A DNA stretch of 64,000 bases. It comes from Poteriospumella lacustris (Eukaryota; Sar; Chrysophyceae; Chromulinales; Dinobryaceae). The notes below the pieces were generated by a model. That model was not told where the DNA came from. It saw only the letters and a list, made by a program, of their open reading frames with translations, and made no database searches. Of this stretch, positions 9,640 to 21,833 are shown one piece after another. Made by a program: the position numbers and the translations under genes. How positions within the stretch are numbered: position 1 is the first letter of the stretch; every line of letters starts with the position of its first letter. The stretch spans positions 259,584 through 323,583 of the forward strand of contig SMOI01000002.1 in NCBI GenBank assembly GCA_008000375.1, read 5' to 3'.

Positions 9640-10196
9640 CCGCGCTGGTCCTTTGTCAACAACCCTCCACTTTGTCACAAGGAAACGGATGAGGTTTCCA
9701 CTGTTTCAAGACGTGCCCGCTCTCGAATTAATGTGTGAGCTATGATGTCTCCAATACAAACCAACCTCGAGTCACTCGTCGCCTGCTGCTGCTCGTCTCG
9801 CTCGTCCTCGTGCTCCAACTCCTAGATCCCTAATGGAGCACAGAAATCCCCAGCACACACCGACAGCAGTGGTGTAGTGGTGTATGTGTAGCACCAAGCA
9901 GCCGTGTGTTGCGTTTGGTATGTATCCTGTGTGATGTAGCGGAACCTATGTATGTATGTCGTGCAAGAGACGGCTAAAACGAATATGTACGCATTGGACA
10001 ATAAAAGAGTAGTTATGGCAAACATACACCCGTATGTGGATAACGTATAGAGTTGGCTTACGTTACTCGTTTCGAAGTTGCCGGGCTGGTTGATACCACT
10101 CAGCTCGTAATGCTCATTCAATGCCCGTGCCCGTGCACAATGCAACGTCATCAACAGAAAGCCGTGGAGTCCCGTATTCAATTAGTTGAAACTCTT

Positions 10197-10235
<39 letters not shown>

Positions 10236-10241
10236 GATCGC
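9640..10241. other. Intergenic with (CAT)12 microsatellite
   Basis: 600 bases between the FHA-BRCT start and the stop of the DUF285 gene. Apart from the microsatellite next to the DUF285 stop codon I see nothing gene-like. Confidence 0.5.
10199..10234. repeat. (CAT)12 microsatellite
   Basis: Twelve uninterrupted CAT units ending eight bases before the stop codon of the DUF285 repeat gene, so within its 3' untranslated region. Confidence 0.97.
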
Positions 10242-13200
10242 TCAACCACTATCGGAGTCATCCGCGTACTCTTCAGTGCTACTACTAGGACCGTCCTCAT
10301 CGGAGCAGCTTCCTACCGACTCACACTCGTGCTCCTGAGACAACCGCTCTTCCCATGCCAAGCGCGGCTGTTGGTACCCCGAATTGCGGAACATATCTCT
10401 GCACATCACCACATGCACCGCGTCCCACCTCTCCAACACCTGGTTGAACGACGACGCCTTATCGAACATTCTGTTCATTACCCGCACTTGCGACACATTC
10501 CAGCTCGACACCGATCCATTGAACCGCTTCGCACCAAGAAACATGGCGCTCATGTTCCACACCTGGCCGACACTCCACTTCGATAGGTCCTGGTTGAATG
10601 CCTTCGCCTTGGCGAACAAGTGCCGCATGTCTACTACCGACGACACATCCCAGTCGCCCAACGGTTGATTGAAGGCCGAGCACTTCGCGAACATCTCGCT
10701 CATGTCCTCCACTCGGCCGACATCCCACGCACCCAACGGCTGATTGAACTGGGCACAGAACTTGAACATACATCGCATGCTCTGCACGCGAGACACGTTC
10801 CACTCCTGCAGCGGTTGGTTGAAAGACTCACAACCTTTGAACATGCCCTGCATGGTCGTCACGTTATGGACGTTCCAGCTGCCGATCTTCCCATCGAAGC
10901 ACGCAGCGCCAGCGAACATGTCTCGCATCGTCTGGACATTGCTCACATCCCACCGCGATAAGTCCTTCTTGAAATAGTACAAATCCTTGAACAGTTCGTC
11001 CATTCTCGTGACGCGTCGTACATCCCACAGCTCTATCGGCCCGTAACGTTCGAGCAGCGTAGAACCATTACCGCCACCGCCACACACGGATTTAACAGCC
11101 TTGCGAATCATATCATCGGTAAGCGGCTCCCAAAGCATGCGTCGTATCTCACGACATGCTTCCAACGGTAACCGAGCAACAACGTCTACCAAGAGAGTAG
11201 ACAACGGCGATGGTCGCCAGTCATCGCTGGAACCGCACGACAAATTACCACGGTATCCAAATCCATATATATACGGGGCCTGCCGCCTATGTGGCCGCCA
11301 TGTTTGCGGCATTCTTCGTCTCGAATGGACCGAGCGTTGGCCAGGGGTCATCGTCTGTGCCTGTGTCTTCTGTTTGTTCTTGTTTTTGTTCTTGTTCTTG
11401 CTACTTCTCACTATATTCCAACTGACAAGAGGCTGATTGAGCGACGTCGCCCCTTCAAACATACCCGACATCTCAGTGACCTTAGCGACATTCCATCCGC
11501 TTAACGGCTGATTGAACGAAGTCGCTTGTGCAAACATTCGCTCCATGTTCTTCACGTTCGATACGTTCCAAGTGTCCAGTGGCTGATTGAACGACGAAGC
11601 GTCACGGAACATTGACGGCATATATTCGACCTTCGATACATTCCAACTGTCCAATGGCTGATTGAACGACGTCGCCCCTTCAAACATACCCGACATACTG
11701 GTGACCTTAGCGACATTCCAATCACGTAACGGCTGATTGAACAATGTCGCTTGTGCAAACATTCGCTCCATGTTCTTCACGTTCGACACGTTCCACATGC
11801 CCAGAGGCTGATTGAAGGAAGACGCACCTTGAAACATCTCCACCACAACGGCCATGTTGGACACATTCCAACTGTCTAATGGCTGATTGAACGACGTCGC
11901 CCCTTCAAACATCCCCAACATAGTGGTCGTATACGATACATCCCATCGACCTAACGGCTGATTGAACAACGTCGCTTTTGCAAACATTCGCTCCATATTC
12001 TTCACACTTGTAAAATGCCAATTGTCAAGCGGCTGGTTGAACGATGACGCTTCACAGAACATAAAGGATGGCTGGGTGACTTTCGATACATTCCAATGGT
12101 CTAATGGCTGATTGAAAGACGAAGCCTGACAGAACATGGATACCATGTTTTTGACGTTCGAAACATCCCAACTGTCCAACGGCTGATTGAATGACGACGC
12201 CTGACAGAACATAAACGACATGTCCGTCACGTTCGATACATTCCAACTGTCCAACGGTTGATTGAACGACGATGCACCTTCAAACATCTCCAACGTAAGG
12301 TTTACATTGGACACGTTCCAACTGTCCAATGGCTGGTTGAACGATGTTGCTTCAGCAAACATTCTCATCAAGCTCGTCACACTTGGAAAATGCCAGTTGT
12401 TCAGTGGCTGATTGAATGACGTCGCTGTCTCAAACATTCCCGACATATTGCTGACCTTCGATACATTCCAATGAGCTAAGGGTTGATTGAACGACGATGC
12501 ACCTTCAAACATACTCGACATATCGATGGCGTTAGCGACATTCCAATTGCTTAGCGACTGATTGAACAACGTCGCTTGTGCAAACATTCTCTCCATACCA
12601 TACACATTCGACACATTCCAACTGTCCAACGGCTGATTGAAGGATGACGCACCATCGAACATCTTTGACATATTGGTGACCTTTGAAACATTCCAGTGAC
12701 TGATGGAAGAGTTGAACCCCAATGCGTTTTGGAACATTCCCGACATATCGGTGACCTTCGATTCGTCCCATCCGTTCAATGGTTGGTTGAACGACCTGGT
12801 ATTACTAAACATGTAAGACATGCGGTAGACATCGGACACGTTCCAACTGTCCAACGACTGATTGAACGACGACGCACCTTCAAACATCTTTGACATGTTG
12901 AAGACCCCCGAAACATTCCACTGACCGATGGAGGCTTTGAATCCCGATGCGTTTCTGAACATACTTGACATATCCGTGACCTTTGACACATCCCAACTGT
13001 CTAACGGCTGATTGAAACGCCATGCTCCGCCAAACATACTCGTCATCGTGGTGACCTTTGACACATCCCAACTGTCCAACGGCTGATTGAACGACCTTGC
13101 TTCGTCAAACATACTCGACATATCGGTGACCTTTGACACATCCCAACTGTCCAACGGCTGATTAAAGGAAGATGCGTTGTGAAACATCTCTAACATTTTT

Positions 13201-13871
13201 GTGACGTTTGATACATCCCAATCACCCAAGGGCTGATTGAAGGAAGTAGTCCAGAGAAACATGTAAGACAAGTCGGTCACATTCGGCAATTTCCAACTGT
13301 TGAGTGATTGATTGAACGACGAAGCATGTTCAAACATTTTCGTTATGCAGGTGACGTTCGATACATCCCAATGGGTAAACGGCTGATTGAACGATGTGGC
13401 GCCCTTGAACATCCATGACATGTTGTTGACCTTCGATACATTCCAATGACCGATCGAGCTATTGAACTCTGAGGCATCCTCAAACATACTCGACATATTG
13501 GTGACTTTCGACACGTCCCACCGGTCTAACGGCTGATTAAAGAATTCGTTGCCATTAAACATACCCGACATATCCGTCACGTTCGACACATTCCAACTGT
13601 CTAGCGGCTGGTTGAACGTATCTGTCCTTGCAAACATACGCGACATCGTCGTCACGTTCGACACATTCCAGCGACCAATGTCATCGTCAAAACTTTCCCC
13701 TTCAAACAGCCCCGCCATATTCGTCACTTCACTGACATCCCAGTCTTCGATCGGTCCATATATCACAAAGGCTTGTACTTGATGAGAGGAACACCACAAG
13801 GATACAGCTCCACGAATTGTACCATCCGTCAACTTTGGGAAACGCGATAAGTCTTCAATGTTCATTTCCAT
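10242..13871 (-). CDS. Giant DUF285/BspA-type 25-residue repeat protein
   Basis: Read as one frame of 1209 aa from ATG 13871; the frame upstream is open only to a TTG. It consists of tandem 25-residue units of the form MSxMFxxAxSFNQPLDSWNV SxVTD, about 31 in a first block (nt ~13750-11410) and about nine in a second (nt ~11040-10380). This is the Mycoplasma-lipoprotein/BspA DUF285 repeat, common in bacteria and in several algal and protist genomes and usually linked to adhesion or surface recognition. There is no signal peptide at this start. Each block opens with the same cap: LTDGTIRGAV...YGPIEDWDVSEVTNM and LTDDMIRKAV...YGPIELWDVRRVTRM. The 120-residue linker contains an (AACAAG)n-encoded NKNKNKNK run. 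It may be a true fusion, two genes, or a missed intron (a GTGAGAAG donor-like site lies exactly where the first block stops). Confidence 0.7.
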   Translation of the reverse strand: MEMNIEDLSRFPKLTDGTIRGAVSLWCSSHQVQAFVIYGPIEDWDVSEVTNMAGLFEGESFDDDIGRWNVSNVTTMSRMFARTDTFNQPLDSWNVSNVTDMSGMFNGNEFFNQPLDRWDVSKVTNMSSMFEDASEFNSSIGHWNVSKVNNMSWMFKGATSFNQPFTHWDVSNVTCITKMFEHASSFNQSLNSWKLPNVTDLSYMFLWTTSFNQPLGDWDVSNVTKMLEMFHNASSFNQPLDSWDVSKVTDMSSMFDEARSFNQPLDSWDVSKVTTMTSMFGGAWRFNQPLDSWDVSKVTDMSSMFRNASGFKASIGQWNVSGVFNMSKMFEGASSFNQSLDSWNVSDVYRMSYMFSNTRSFNQPLNGWDESKVTDMSGMFQNALGFNSSISHWNVSKVTNMSKMFDGASSFNQPLDSWNVSNVYGMERMFAQATLFNQSLSNWNVANAIDMSSMFEGASSFNQPLAHWNVSKVSNMSGMFETATSFNQPLNNWHFPSVTSLMRMFAEATSFNQPLDSWNVSNVNLTLEMFEGASSFNQPLDSWNVSNVTDMSFMFCQASSFNQPLDSWDVSNVKNMVSMFCQASSFNQPLDHWNVSKVTQPSFMFCEASSFNQPLDNWHFTSVKNMERMFAKATLFNQPLGRWDVSYTTTMLGMFEGATSFNQPLDSWNVSNMAVVVEMFQGASSFNQPLGMWNVSNVKNMERMFAQATLFNQPLRDWNVAKVTSMSGMFEGATSFNQPLDSWNVSKVEYMPSMFRDASSFNQPLDTWNVSNVKNMERMFAQATSFNQPLSGWNVAKVTEMSGMFEGATSLNQPLVSWNIVRSSKNKNKNKNKQKTQAQTMTPGQRSVHSRRRMPQTWRPHRRQAPYIYGFGYRGNLSCGSSDDWRPSPLSTLLVDVVARLPLEACREIRRMLWEPLTDDMIRKAVKSVCGGGGNGSTLLERYGPIELWDVRRVTRMDELFKDLYYFKKDLSRWDVSNVQTMRDMFAGAACFDGKIGSWNVHNVTTMQGMFKGCESFNQPLQEWNVSRVQSMRCMFKFCAQFNQPLGAWDVGRVEDMSEMFAKCSAFNQPLGDWDVSSVVDMRHLFAKAKAFNQDLSKWSVGQVWNMSAMFLGAKRFNGSVSSWNVSQVRVMNRMFDKASSFNQVLERWDAVHVVMCRDMFRNSGYQQPRLAWEERLSQEHECESVGSCSDEDGPSSSTEEYADDSDSG
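10380..13750 (-). repeat. 75-bp coding tandem repeat array
   Basis: The DUF285 units give a 75-bp period at DNA level on the minus strand, most regular from 11400 to 13700 where TTCAATCAGCC-type cores recur every unit. Divergence between units is moderate, so the array is old but probably still homogenised. The two blocks are separated by non-repetitive 11040..11410. Confidence 0.85.
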
Positions 13872-14178
13872 CCTGCGACAAGCATACACTGCGAATTTTT
13901 TTCTGCGATACAACTGTGCGTTGTTGTTGCTCCAGTATTTCAAGTGTGGTTTTTTCCTTTTTCATGCGCCCCGGCAGTCGAGCATGGGAAGCGAACCAGC
14001 AGCAGCTCTGTCAGCACTCTCTCTCATCTTTCACAGACCTCTGCGTGCGTCTGTTCGTTCGAACTCCTCCGTGGCCCATGACTACTGTATTATCAGTGTT
14101 TACATAAATATGCGTTACAAACATGAATGACTGATCCAGACAAGAAGACAGGAAGCCACCCCAAAGCGGGAGGCAAAG
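13872..14178. other. Intergenic upstream of the DUF285 gene
   Basis: About 300 bases between the DUF285 start and the C2CD5 stop, both on the minus strand. Nothing recognised. Confidence 0.4.
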
Positions 14179-17100
14179 TTAGTATTCATTGCCATCTACA
14201 GTGAATGACTCATCTCCGTTGTCACTATCACCTCGGCTGTACAATCGTGCATTGCCTGCTCCGCCGGGAGGAGACGATGACGATCCTATATCGCCTGTGG
14301 CCGTGGCTGCTGGTGCAGTCCCCGATGGCAAGTTCAGCGGTACAAAGAATTCCAGCAACACGGCATCACCCGTCACCGAAAACATGGTGTAGCCCTGGTT
14401 ACGGGAAGCTTTCCCACCGGCTTCTTGCGGCACCAGGTTGTGACACAGCAACGCGTTGCCTCCCAAGGCTGCCACGTGAGCTCGAGCGACGGCATTGACC
14501 TCCGACAGCAGCAAATGGAAAAAGGATCCTAGTTGCCCTTCACCACGGACCGTCCAAGCATCTTTAATGAAATGCAATTGCACAGGTCCCAAATAACGCT
14601 TGATTCTCGTTCCTGGAATATCCGAGCGAGGTGTCAGCAGCACTTGATTCAACAAGCCCGTGAATTTCTTCTGAACTACCAATTCGTTCCATGCCACTTC
14701 TACAGAAAACAAAGACTTGTGAGACATACACGGTGATGATAGAACGACGCAGAGTGAGTACGTACGATTGACAGCATCGGCCGCTGCATTGGAGCCCAGC
14801 GATGACGCGAGCGACTGCTGCACTTGCTGCTGCTGGCTCTTTGTGGCAGTGGTCTGGTACACAACGGACGTGCTTGTGTCATTACGTGAGTAAGGAGGAA
14901 GGGGCGATGGTAATGCGGAGGACGCCGCCGTAGCCGTCGAGGATGCGTTTGCTGATGTTGCATAAGCTCCAGCCGCAGCAGTGGAGTGTGACGGTGGAGG
15001 CATTGGTGGCAAACTGGACGACGAGGACGGCGATTGAGCAGATGACAAGTATCCAGACGACTGACGTGTGAGCGGTACTTGTTGTTGGCGATGACCACTA
15101 CCACCGCTGGGTGACGCCATCACACTGCTTTCTTCGATGGTCTCTAGACGACCCGTTGAGTTATTCGCATTGGCCCCGAGCGAATTACGGCGGGTAGAAT
15201 TTCCACTGGTGTTGCTGCTGTACATGGCGATGCTCTGAAATCCTTGAGGAAGCGGTCCACCGGCATCGGAGGGTGTCGATGACTCCAAAAACACGGGAGG
15301 TGTATCAGTACCCATGGCCGAGGCATCGTCGATGTCGTCCAACATCAGAGTTGAGTCGGCCCCGGAACGGTTACCTGCATTGACGGCGGCTACTTCATTG
15401 GAAGCGGCGGAGAATTCTCTTCCGCGCGTGGACAACTGTTGGGATGCGTCACCACCACCAGCAGCAGAGCCTGCCGGCAATGTGGGCAAGTGATGGTGCT
15501 GGTGATGGAACTGTTGCGAGGAGGCTGACGACTGACGCTGTGAGAAGTCAAACGACTGCGACCGTGACGATTGGGATGGTTGCGCCATAAATGGCGCAGC
15601 AGCATGAGTAATACGCTGTGTGGAACTAAGACTGAGGCTACCTCCACCAGGACTACTGCCCAAAGCCGCCGCCGCAGAAGATGTACCGAGATTCAGGAAC
15701 GTAAATGGAGATCGCAAGCTATGGCTTGCACTGCTACTTTGAAACACGTCGTAGGATACATCCATGCGCGGCAATACCCACACGCCCTGCTGGGATTGCT
15801 GCTGTTGGTATCGCCACTGTTGCTGCCAATAGCGTGCCCATTGTTGTAATTGATGAGGCTCTGTCGGTGGATGCGACCCAGCTATCGCCTGAGACAATGC
15901 TGAAATGGGACACGACACCAATGCCTGTGGAATTACTTGCAAGTTGTCGTCGTCAGAGATAAACAATGGCATCAACACGCCATCTAACCCGTTTCCGGTT
16001 GTCGTTGAGGTCAAACCTGCCGCTCCGATGCCTCCACTGTTTCCAATACCACTGGCGCCCGTCGGAGGAAGATTGCTGCTACCGGGGAACGCCGACAAAA
16101 TCTTGTGGCTGTTTGGACTACTGGACATAACGGCCGCACTATTGGCGTTGGTGTTAGCACTGTTGTTGTTGTTGTTGTTGTTGCCAGCACTACCAACCAG
16201 GATCGGACTAGATATACCAATCGGCGTCGATGCTGATGTGACCCCGTCACGACTGCTGCCCATCGCCGTCGCCGGAAATGGTGGAGTCGATGACCGAGAA
16301 GTGTTCTCCTGACCCGTCGGCATCAGTGGAGCATTTGGTGACCACCCTGGCAACGGCGCAACGACCTGGTGAACCATGGCGGTGACAAGTACTTCGACTT
16401 GACCGTCCTCGATGATGTTGATGTGGTGGTTCAAGCTGAGAACGTGACACGGTCGCATGTTGCGCACCGTGTAGCAAATCTTCGTATAGGCCTCCTGAAA
16501 TAGCTTATTCAGCGACGACGATAGCCCAAACGTCGATAATCCTTGGCCTAGACCACCACCGATTCCACTCGCTGCACCGCCCATCGCACCGCCACTCCCT
16601 GCACCGCCTGCACTACTACCACCAGGCATGTAGGCCGCCCCACGCGCACGATCCAATAATCGCGTGCGACGAAGAATGGTTATTTGACGACCAAATCCTT
16701 GCAATAACAAGGATGAGGGCGTGGAAGGAGATGACGATGTCGCAGCTGCACGGCCTCCGCCGATATGGCTTCCGGCGGACCACGCATCATTCGTCAAGCG
16801 CTCAATTGTAGCAAAGTCGAATCCTTTGGGTGACATCCAATCGTTCAGAACAGCCAACAAATCGGTATCTGTTTCATCGTCAACTTCCAAAATAAACGGT
16901 GCTCGATCGTCTTTGAAGACGTGTCGCTTGCTACCACCGTTCACGCGGCCACTTCTGCTACTATTCAGTTTTGTGTTGGTGGAAACAATGCTGTTCAGGC
17001 GACCACTTCGAGCGCGTCCCGTTGCGTTGCTATTGGCATTGAATGGATCGTTGTTGTCGAAGGACTTCCGACTTGATACCGAATGTGATCTAGATCGTTT

Positions 17101-20061
17101 TGAGCCTGTCGTAGTGGACTTTCGCTCTTGTGTATGCGAATCAGTGGCAGAGTCGGCATCGTCGTGGTCTTCTTCAGCCTCTGACGAGGAGGAAGAAGAC
17201 GAGGAGGATGAGGACGAGGATGATGACGAAGACGACGACTCTGATGGACTCTCCAGACTGCTCTCATCGCCATCAAATTCGTCGGAAGACGAAGAGGAGG
17301 AAGAGGAGGACGAAGACGACGAAGACGACGAGGACGAGGATGAGGAGGACGAATGCGATCGAGATCGCACCAGTGCTCCATCATGGCGCAGTGCTGACGA
17401 CATAAGCTTTCCACTTCCGCTTCCACCACTAAACACCACGCCACCTGGACCCATCGAACGCCAGGCAGCAGTTTGAAACGGATACATCGCCGGATACGAC
17501 TCGAAGATGAACATTTCACGGCTGATGGCATTCAATCGGTCGATGTTCTCTTGCAGTCTTGCCAGTCGTAAATCCTGTTCACTACGACCTTCTTTGTCAC
17601 GAACAATTTGTACCGGCGAGGGCGGTGGCAACGATTCCAGATAAAATGCGGTACAAAATGCTGTCGCAATGATCAAGTCATTGCCCACTTGAATCTTGCA
17701 ATTGTAGCCGAAGGCCGCATTCATTCCATGGACTTTAAGTTTGAGAACGATTTGACGCTGCAAGTCGTACTCCACGAAAGGTAACAGTTCGGAGATTTTG
17801 ACTGCGTCTGCTTCTCCACTGGCCGCCTTTCGTACACGACAAATTTTCGCTTCCAACAACTTGCCCTTGCCGCGAATCGATACGTTGTTAGGCAGCTGTG
17901 TGGACGAGAGAATCGTCTCGGGGACCCATTTCTTGCGACACACCAAACATGGCACCAAACGCATGAAGGCAAATGGAGCTGTGCGATGATTGTATGGCAC
18001 ATGACTCGCACTGCAGTAGAGCCTGGGCTTCTTTGGTTTCATTCGTTTTTCGTTGAATTTCAGCCCTTGAATGTCCGATGCAGTCGCACCTACTGATGCG
18101 GAATAATCGGTTGAGTTGATACGATCACGAATGGGACCACTTGCGTCGCTATGCATCGTCTTCGTTCGATCTCGTGCTGAAGCTACCGCGGCGTCATCTT
18201 GGCTGGCCACCGCTGTTCCGACAGCCATCGGCGACGCCGGTACTCCGAATTTGAGCAAATCATCAAGTAGCGAGCGTGGTTGCAATGTTTGCTTATTCTT
18301 TCTCGACGAAGACTGCTTAATAACGTCTTCTTCATGATCTTCATCATATCCAGAATCCATCACTGTGGGTGTGTATTGGTGATCATCGTAATCGAGTCCG
18401 ACTGCGACAATCGATGAAGAGGACGGCCCCGAACTGAATTTCCGTCGCGGAGATACGGCGATCATCGCACTGGAATTGTTCATATTCGATGAATCGCGAC
18501 TCGATTGTGGAATTGACGTGTCCTCATGGAAGGACAGGGTACGTAACGTTGACAAGGTTAAGGACAAGCCCTTCAATACTGCAGCGGTGCCCATAGCACT
18601 CAAAATATGCACGTCACCGTGAATGATACATGTCTCGGTATATCCAATGACGTGGCGGCAGCACAGTGTCTTGGCGTGGGCTTTGATTTCATCACGTAAT
18701 TCTTTCCACCATTCGTCCTTCGTATCTTGTTCGCTGACGGTACCCTCGGGTTTCCCTGTGTACTTCACAGATCGGGCGAGTACTAAGCCACCCAAGCGCA
18801 CTTGCACATGTGGTGGAAAGCTTGTCATGGTCAACAATTGCACGTCGGTCTGGAAGATATTGTGATCAACAACTGCATTGCCACTCATCCAGTCGGGATT
18901 GCTCATAGCATAGTCCATTTTGGGATGACGCTGGCCAGGGGCTTCGCGCAGGACAAGTTTGTCGCGGCTGGAAGAACCCAACGGAAGCAGATGGGTGACA
19001 GAAATAGTATCTTCATTCATCGCTTGCAACAAAAGCAATTGATCGTTGTTGACAGAAGACCCTGATCCGCGGACAAAGCGAGAAGAAAACACCTCAGCAA
19101 CTGCCCTGCTCGTCAAAACCGTCTTGCCTGGGGTTTTCAACAAACTCTGCCAATCCGAATACCCCTCCGTTATCAAATTGTACTGCAATCGCGGAATTTC
19201 TAAACGCGGAATCGACGGATCCACCTTCAAAATGCGACAGGCAGTGCCAGTAGCTCTTGCAACAATGCCCGAGTTGCCCTCGGTGTCAAAATGGAAGTTA
19301 TAGCCAAGAACGGCATTTCCACCTAGCTCGTACACTTTCTTTCCCACTTTTCTTCTTGCCTGAAATGATTTGTAAAGAAATTATCATTGGTGGTCTCGGT
19401 ATGAGATATCCAGGCACAAGAAGCTTACCTCTGCGCTGAGAGTGTACAAGGTTCGCAAGCGATTGTCGTTCGAGGTCTTGTTTCCCTTCAAGAAATAATC
19501 TTGCCAACTGTTTTCCGGATCATCTTGTACAACTAATTCTTCAACCAACTCGAATATTTCTTGTACATAGAAACATCGTGAAGAGAGCGACGAAGAGGAG
19601 AAAAATTGGATTCCTGCGGAGGAATCCATGAACGGATTTTCGTTTCCAATAAACTGAAGCTTGACTGTGATCAGAATAGATCCGCGGACGCCTCTGGCCG
19701 TATCAAAGAGAGGAAACCAGCCATTCATTGTCAAGTCTTTGTCTACACCTTCCGCGGTTCGCATGACCAATGGACTGAGGTCAATATATGCAACGCCGAT
19801 AAGGTCGGAAGCGTACAAATCATGATCCATACACTTCAGCTCAAGTGGCTCGTCTTGCATGATGGAATCATCCAGCACTTCGAATTGAAAATCTTGATTC
19901 CAAACGGGATTTAACGTTCTTCGGCAAGTTGCCGTCCTTTTCACTTGGCTCTCAAGTCGGATCTCTACGTATGCGTCGGTCAAACCTTCTGCCGCAACGT
20001 TTTTATCCATGGGAGGGAGATCCCTCCCTCTCTCCACTTTGATCTTCACCAAAGACGGCAT
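14179..20061 (-). CDS. C2CD5: C2 domain protein, C2CD5/CDP138 homologue
   Basis: In animals C2CD5 is a calcium-lipid-binding Akt substrate in GLUT4 vesicle fusion. Exon 1 is 20061..19429, a 69-bp intron is 19428..19360, exon 2 is 19359..14179; 1937 aa as read. Residues 1-130 are a C2 domain that opens MPSLVKIKVERGRDLPPMDK and has LTDAYVEIRL, LNPVWNQDFQFEV and DHDLYASDLIGVAYIDL (the calcium-loop Asp residues). GWFPLFDTARGVRGSI and VEELVVQDDPENSW follow as in animal C2CD5. Conserved islands recur: GGNAVLGY (~225), HVIGYTETC (~446), CLVCRKKWVP, MNAAFGY (~760), RIKRYLGPVQLHFIKD and AHVAALGGNALL (~1846). The recurring GxNAxxGY motif suggests repeated copies of one fold. A ~70-residue Ser/Asp/Glu run (~877-944) and long Ser/Gln-rich linkers make it about twice the animal length. 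Bases 14765..14700 may be a 66-bp in-frame intron. Confidence 0.93.
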
Positions 20062-20388
20062 GGCTACACGCTGTCAAAGAGTCGATTAGCTTGTACGCAG
20101 ATTGATGTCGTCTTCTCTTTCTTCCATTCCTTGCTTTCTTTCATGGTTTGGGGTTCATTGGCGCGCCTGAAAGGGAACCAAAAGAGAAAATCCGGATTCT
20201 CGGCGTATCTTCTGGATAGGGCGGAACTCCGGAGTTTCGCCACCAAATTTTCACATTTTCACAAGTCACCACCGCTGATGATTATACAGGCACTGTAACT
20301 CATATCTCATCAAAGTGCGGAGCACAATTCAAGTTACTTGGTGCGGGAGTATGCACGCGTATTTATTTTACTGGGTTCTCTGTTACAG
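20062..20388. other. Divergent promoter region C2CD5 / START gene
   Basis: About 330 bases between diverging starts. The last 20 bases before ATG 20389 are pyrimidine-rich and end TTACAG, which looks like a splice acceptor, so a leader exon of the START gene could lie here. Confidence 0.4.
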
Positions 20389-21833
20389 ATGAAGGAAGGT
20401 GCAAAGGAGAACCGGAAGCGAACATCGATTTCGCAAAAGATCGTGAGAGGCTTGCGAAAGATGATTGCTACTCCGATGATTCAGGCATTTCCGGTTCACC
20501 ATCAATATCGCACACATGAAAAAAGACAAGACGGTGAAGGGAAAACATTGAATCATGCAACAGCTAACAGCTCAGCGCAGTTTTCAGAACCAGGAAGCCA
20601 CATTGGGAAATCCGGCCTTGAAAAGGACAATGACAATCCTGTGGACAGTGAAGGGGAAACTAAAGAAGATTTTGACGAGGAGAAAGAAAATCAAAAAGAA
20701 GTTGGCCAGGAGAAGGAAAAGGATGTGGAAAGCGGCAACGCTTCCTTCGAATTTCCCCCAACAATTGATACGTCAAGTCCAATAGTCTGTCTTCCTCCAC
20801 CGTCTCAGCATCCAGTCCCAGAAATTCATCAAATCCCAAGTCAGTCATCTGAATGCTCCTGGCTGCCATTCTATGACTTTTTTGCTCCACTCTTCTGTCT
20901 ACCACCATCTTCGTCAGATACTTTGGTCGAACAAGAATATGTTGTGTCCCCGAAATCGCAAGCAACCACCGTGACATCACCGTCCACCGTGGTATCACCG
21001 ATTATATCGCAAGAGTCAGTATCTCTTACACCCGTGGTGTTAGATCGACCTCCGAAACCCCAAATGTCTAAATATGATGACACCGTGCTGATGTCTCCTC
21101 AAGGGTTTCCGCAAACGTTTCTTCGTGACTTTGGCGAAAGTACGATATTGCGGGCCATGGAATATCTGGATTTGTCTGCACCGCATTACCAGCTGAAGTG
21201 GATCCTTCAGTCCCTGAAGAGTGATGTCACGGTCCACAGCAGTTCGTTCCCCGGAGACAATACCACCGTTGTCCGTTCCGCATACACAGTGAGCGCTTCG
21301 CTCGATGTTGTGAAAGAAGTTCTTCTTGCAGAAGAGACCATGCACGTTCTGGATGCTACACTTGAAAAGTTCGAGGTGAGTGGCTTGATTGTTTCAAAGT
21401 TATCATTATAACTTGTCATAAAAATGTTTGCACCATCTCTATTTTGTAGACAATGGAAAACTCGACTGATCCCTGTGCAGTTGTCCGGAAATACATGTAC
21501 AAAGCATATTTTCCAATATCTCCTCGAGATTTCGTGGCGCTAACTACATGGAAGAAATTGGATGACCGAGCTACCCTTATTGCTAGTTCATCCTTGCCTG
21601 ATGACATGTTTCCACCTGTTCCGGGATTCGTTCGAGGCTACGTCATTATGAGCGCATTCTACTTGGTCTCAACGGCAGAGAATGAGACTCAAGTCACGGT
21701 TATCAATCACTCAAACGTAGCAGCCAACATTCCTGCCTATATCGTGAATAAAGCTGCGGTCAGTATCCCCATCCAGTACGCGAAGATCTTGCGAAAAATT
21801 TGCGAAACGTGGATAAAAAAAGGATCAGGTTGA
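20389..21833 (+). CDS. START (StAR-related lipid transfer) domain protein
   Basis: Two exons, 20389..21375 and 21450..21833, around a 74-bp intron; 456 aa. Residues ~1-230 are a charged and Pro/Ser-rich region (EKENQKEVGQEKEKDVESG) with a Cys/aromatic patch CSWLPFYDFFAPLFCLPP. The C-terminal ~210 residues read as a START fold: SAPHYQLKWILQSLKSDVTV, SAYTVSASLDVVKEVLL (the helix that shapes the lipid pocket), then after the splice YMYKAYFPISPRDFVALTTW, GYVIMSAFYLVSTAENETQV and the closing amphipathic helix IPIQYAKILRKICETW. START domains bind sterols, phospholipids or ceramide; the ligand here cannot be read from sequence. The ATG immediately follows an acceptor-like TTACAG, so an upstream exon remains possible. 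Confidence 0.78.

Noticed and set aside
9640-9678. Longer starts of several frames at GTG or TTG (also 13943, 20338, 38989, 57750)
   Set aside because: Eukaryotic nuclear genes start at ATG; the first suitable in-frame ATG was used instead.
10380-13750. Regular 75-bp repeat considered as CRISPR or satellite
   Set aside because: The repeats keep one open reading frame, vary at the codon level and match DUF285 protein repeats; there are no spacers.
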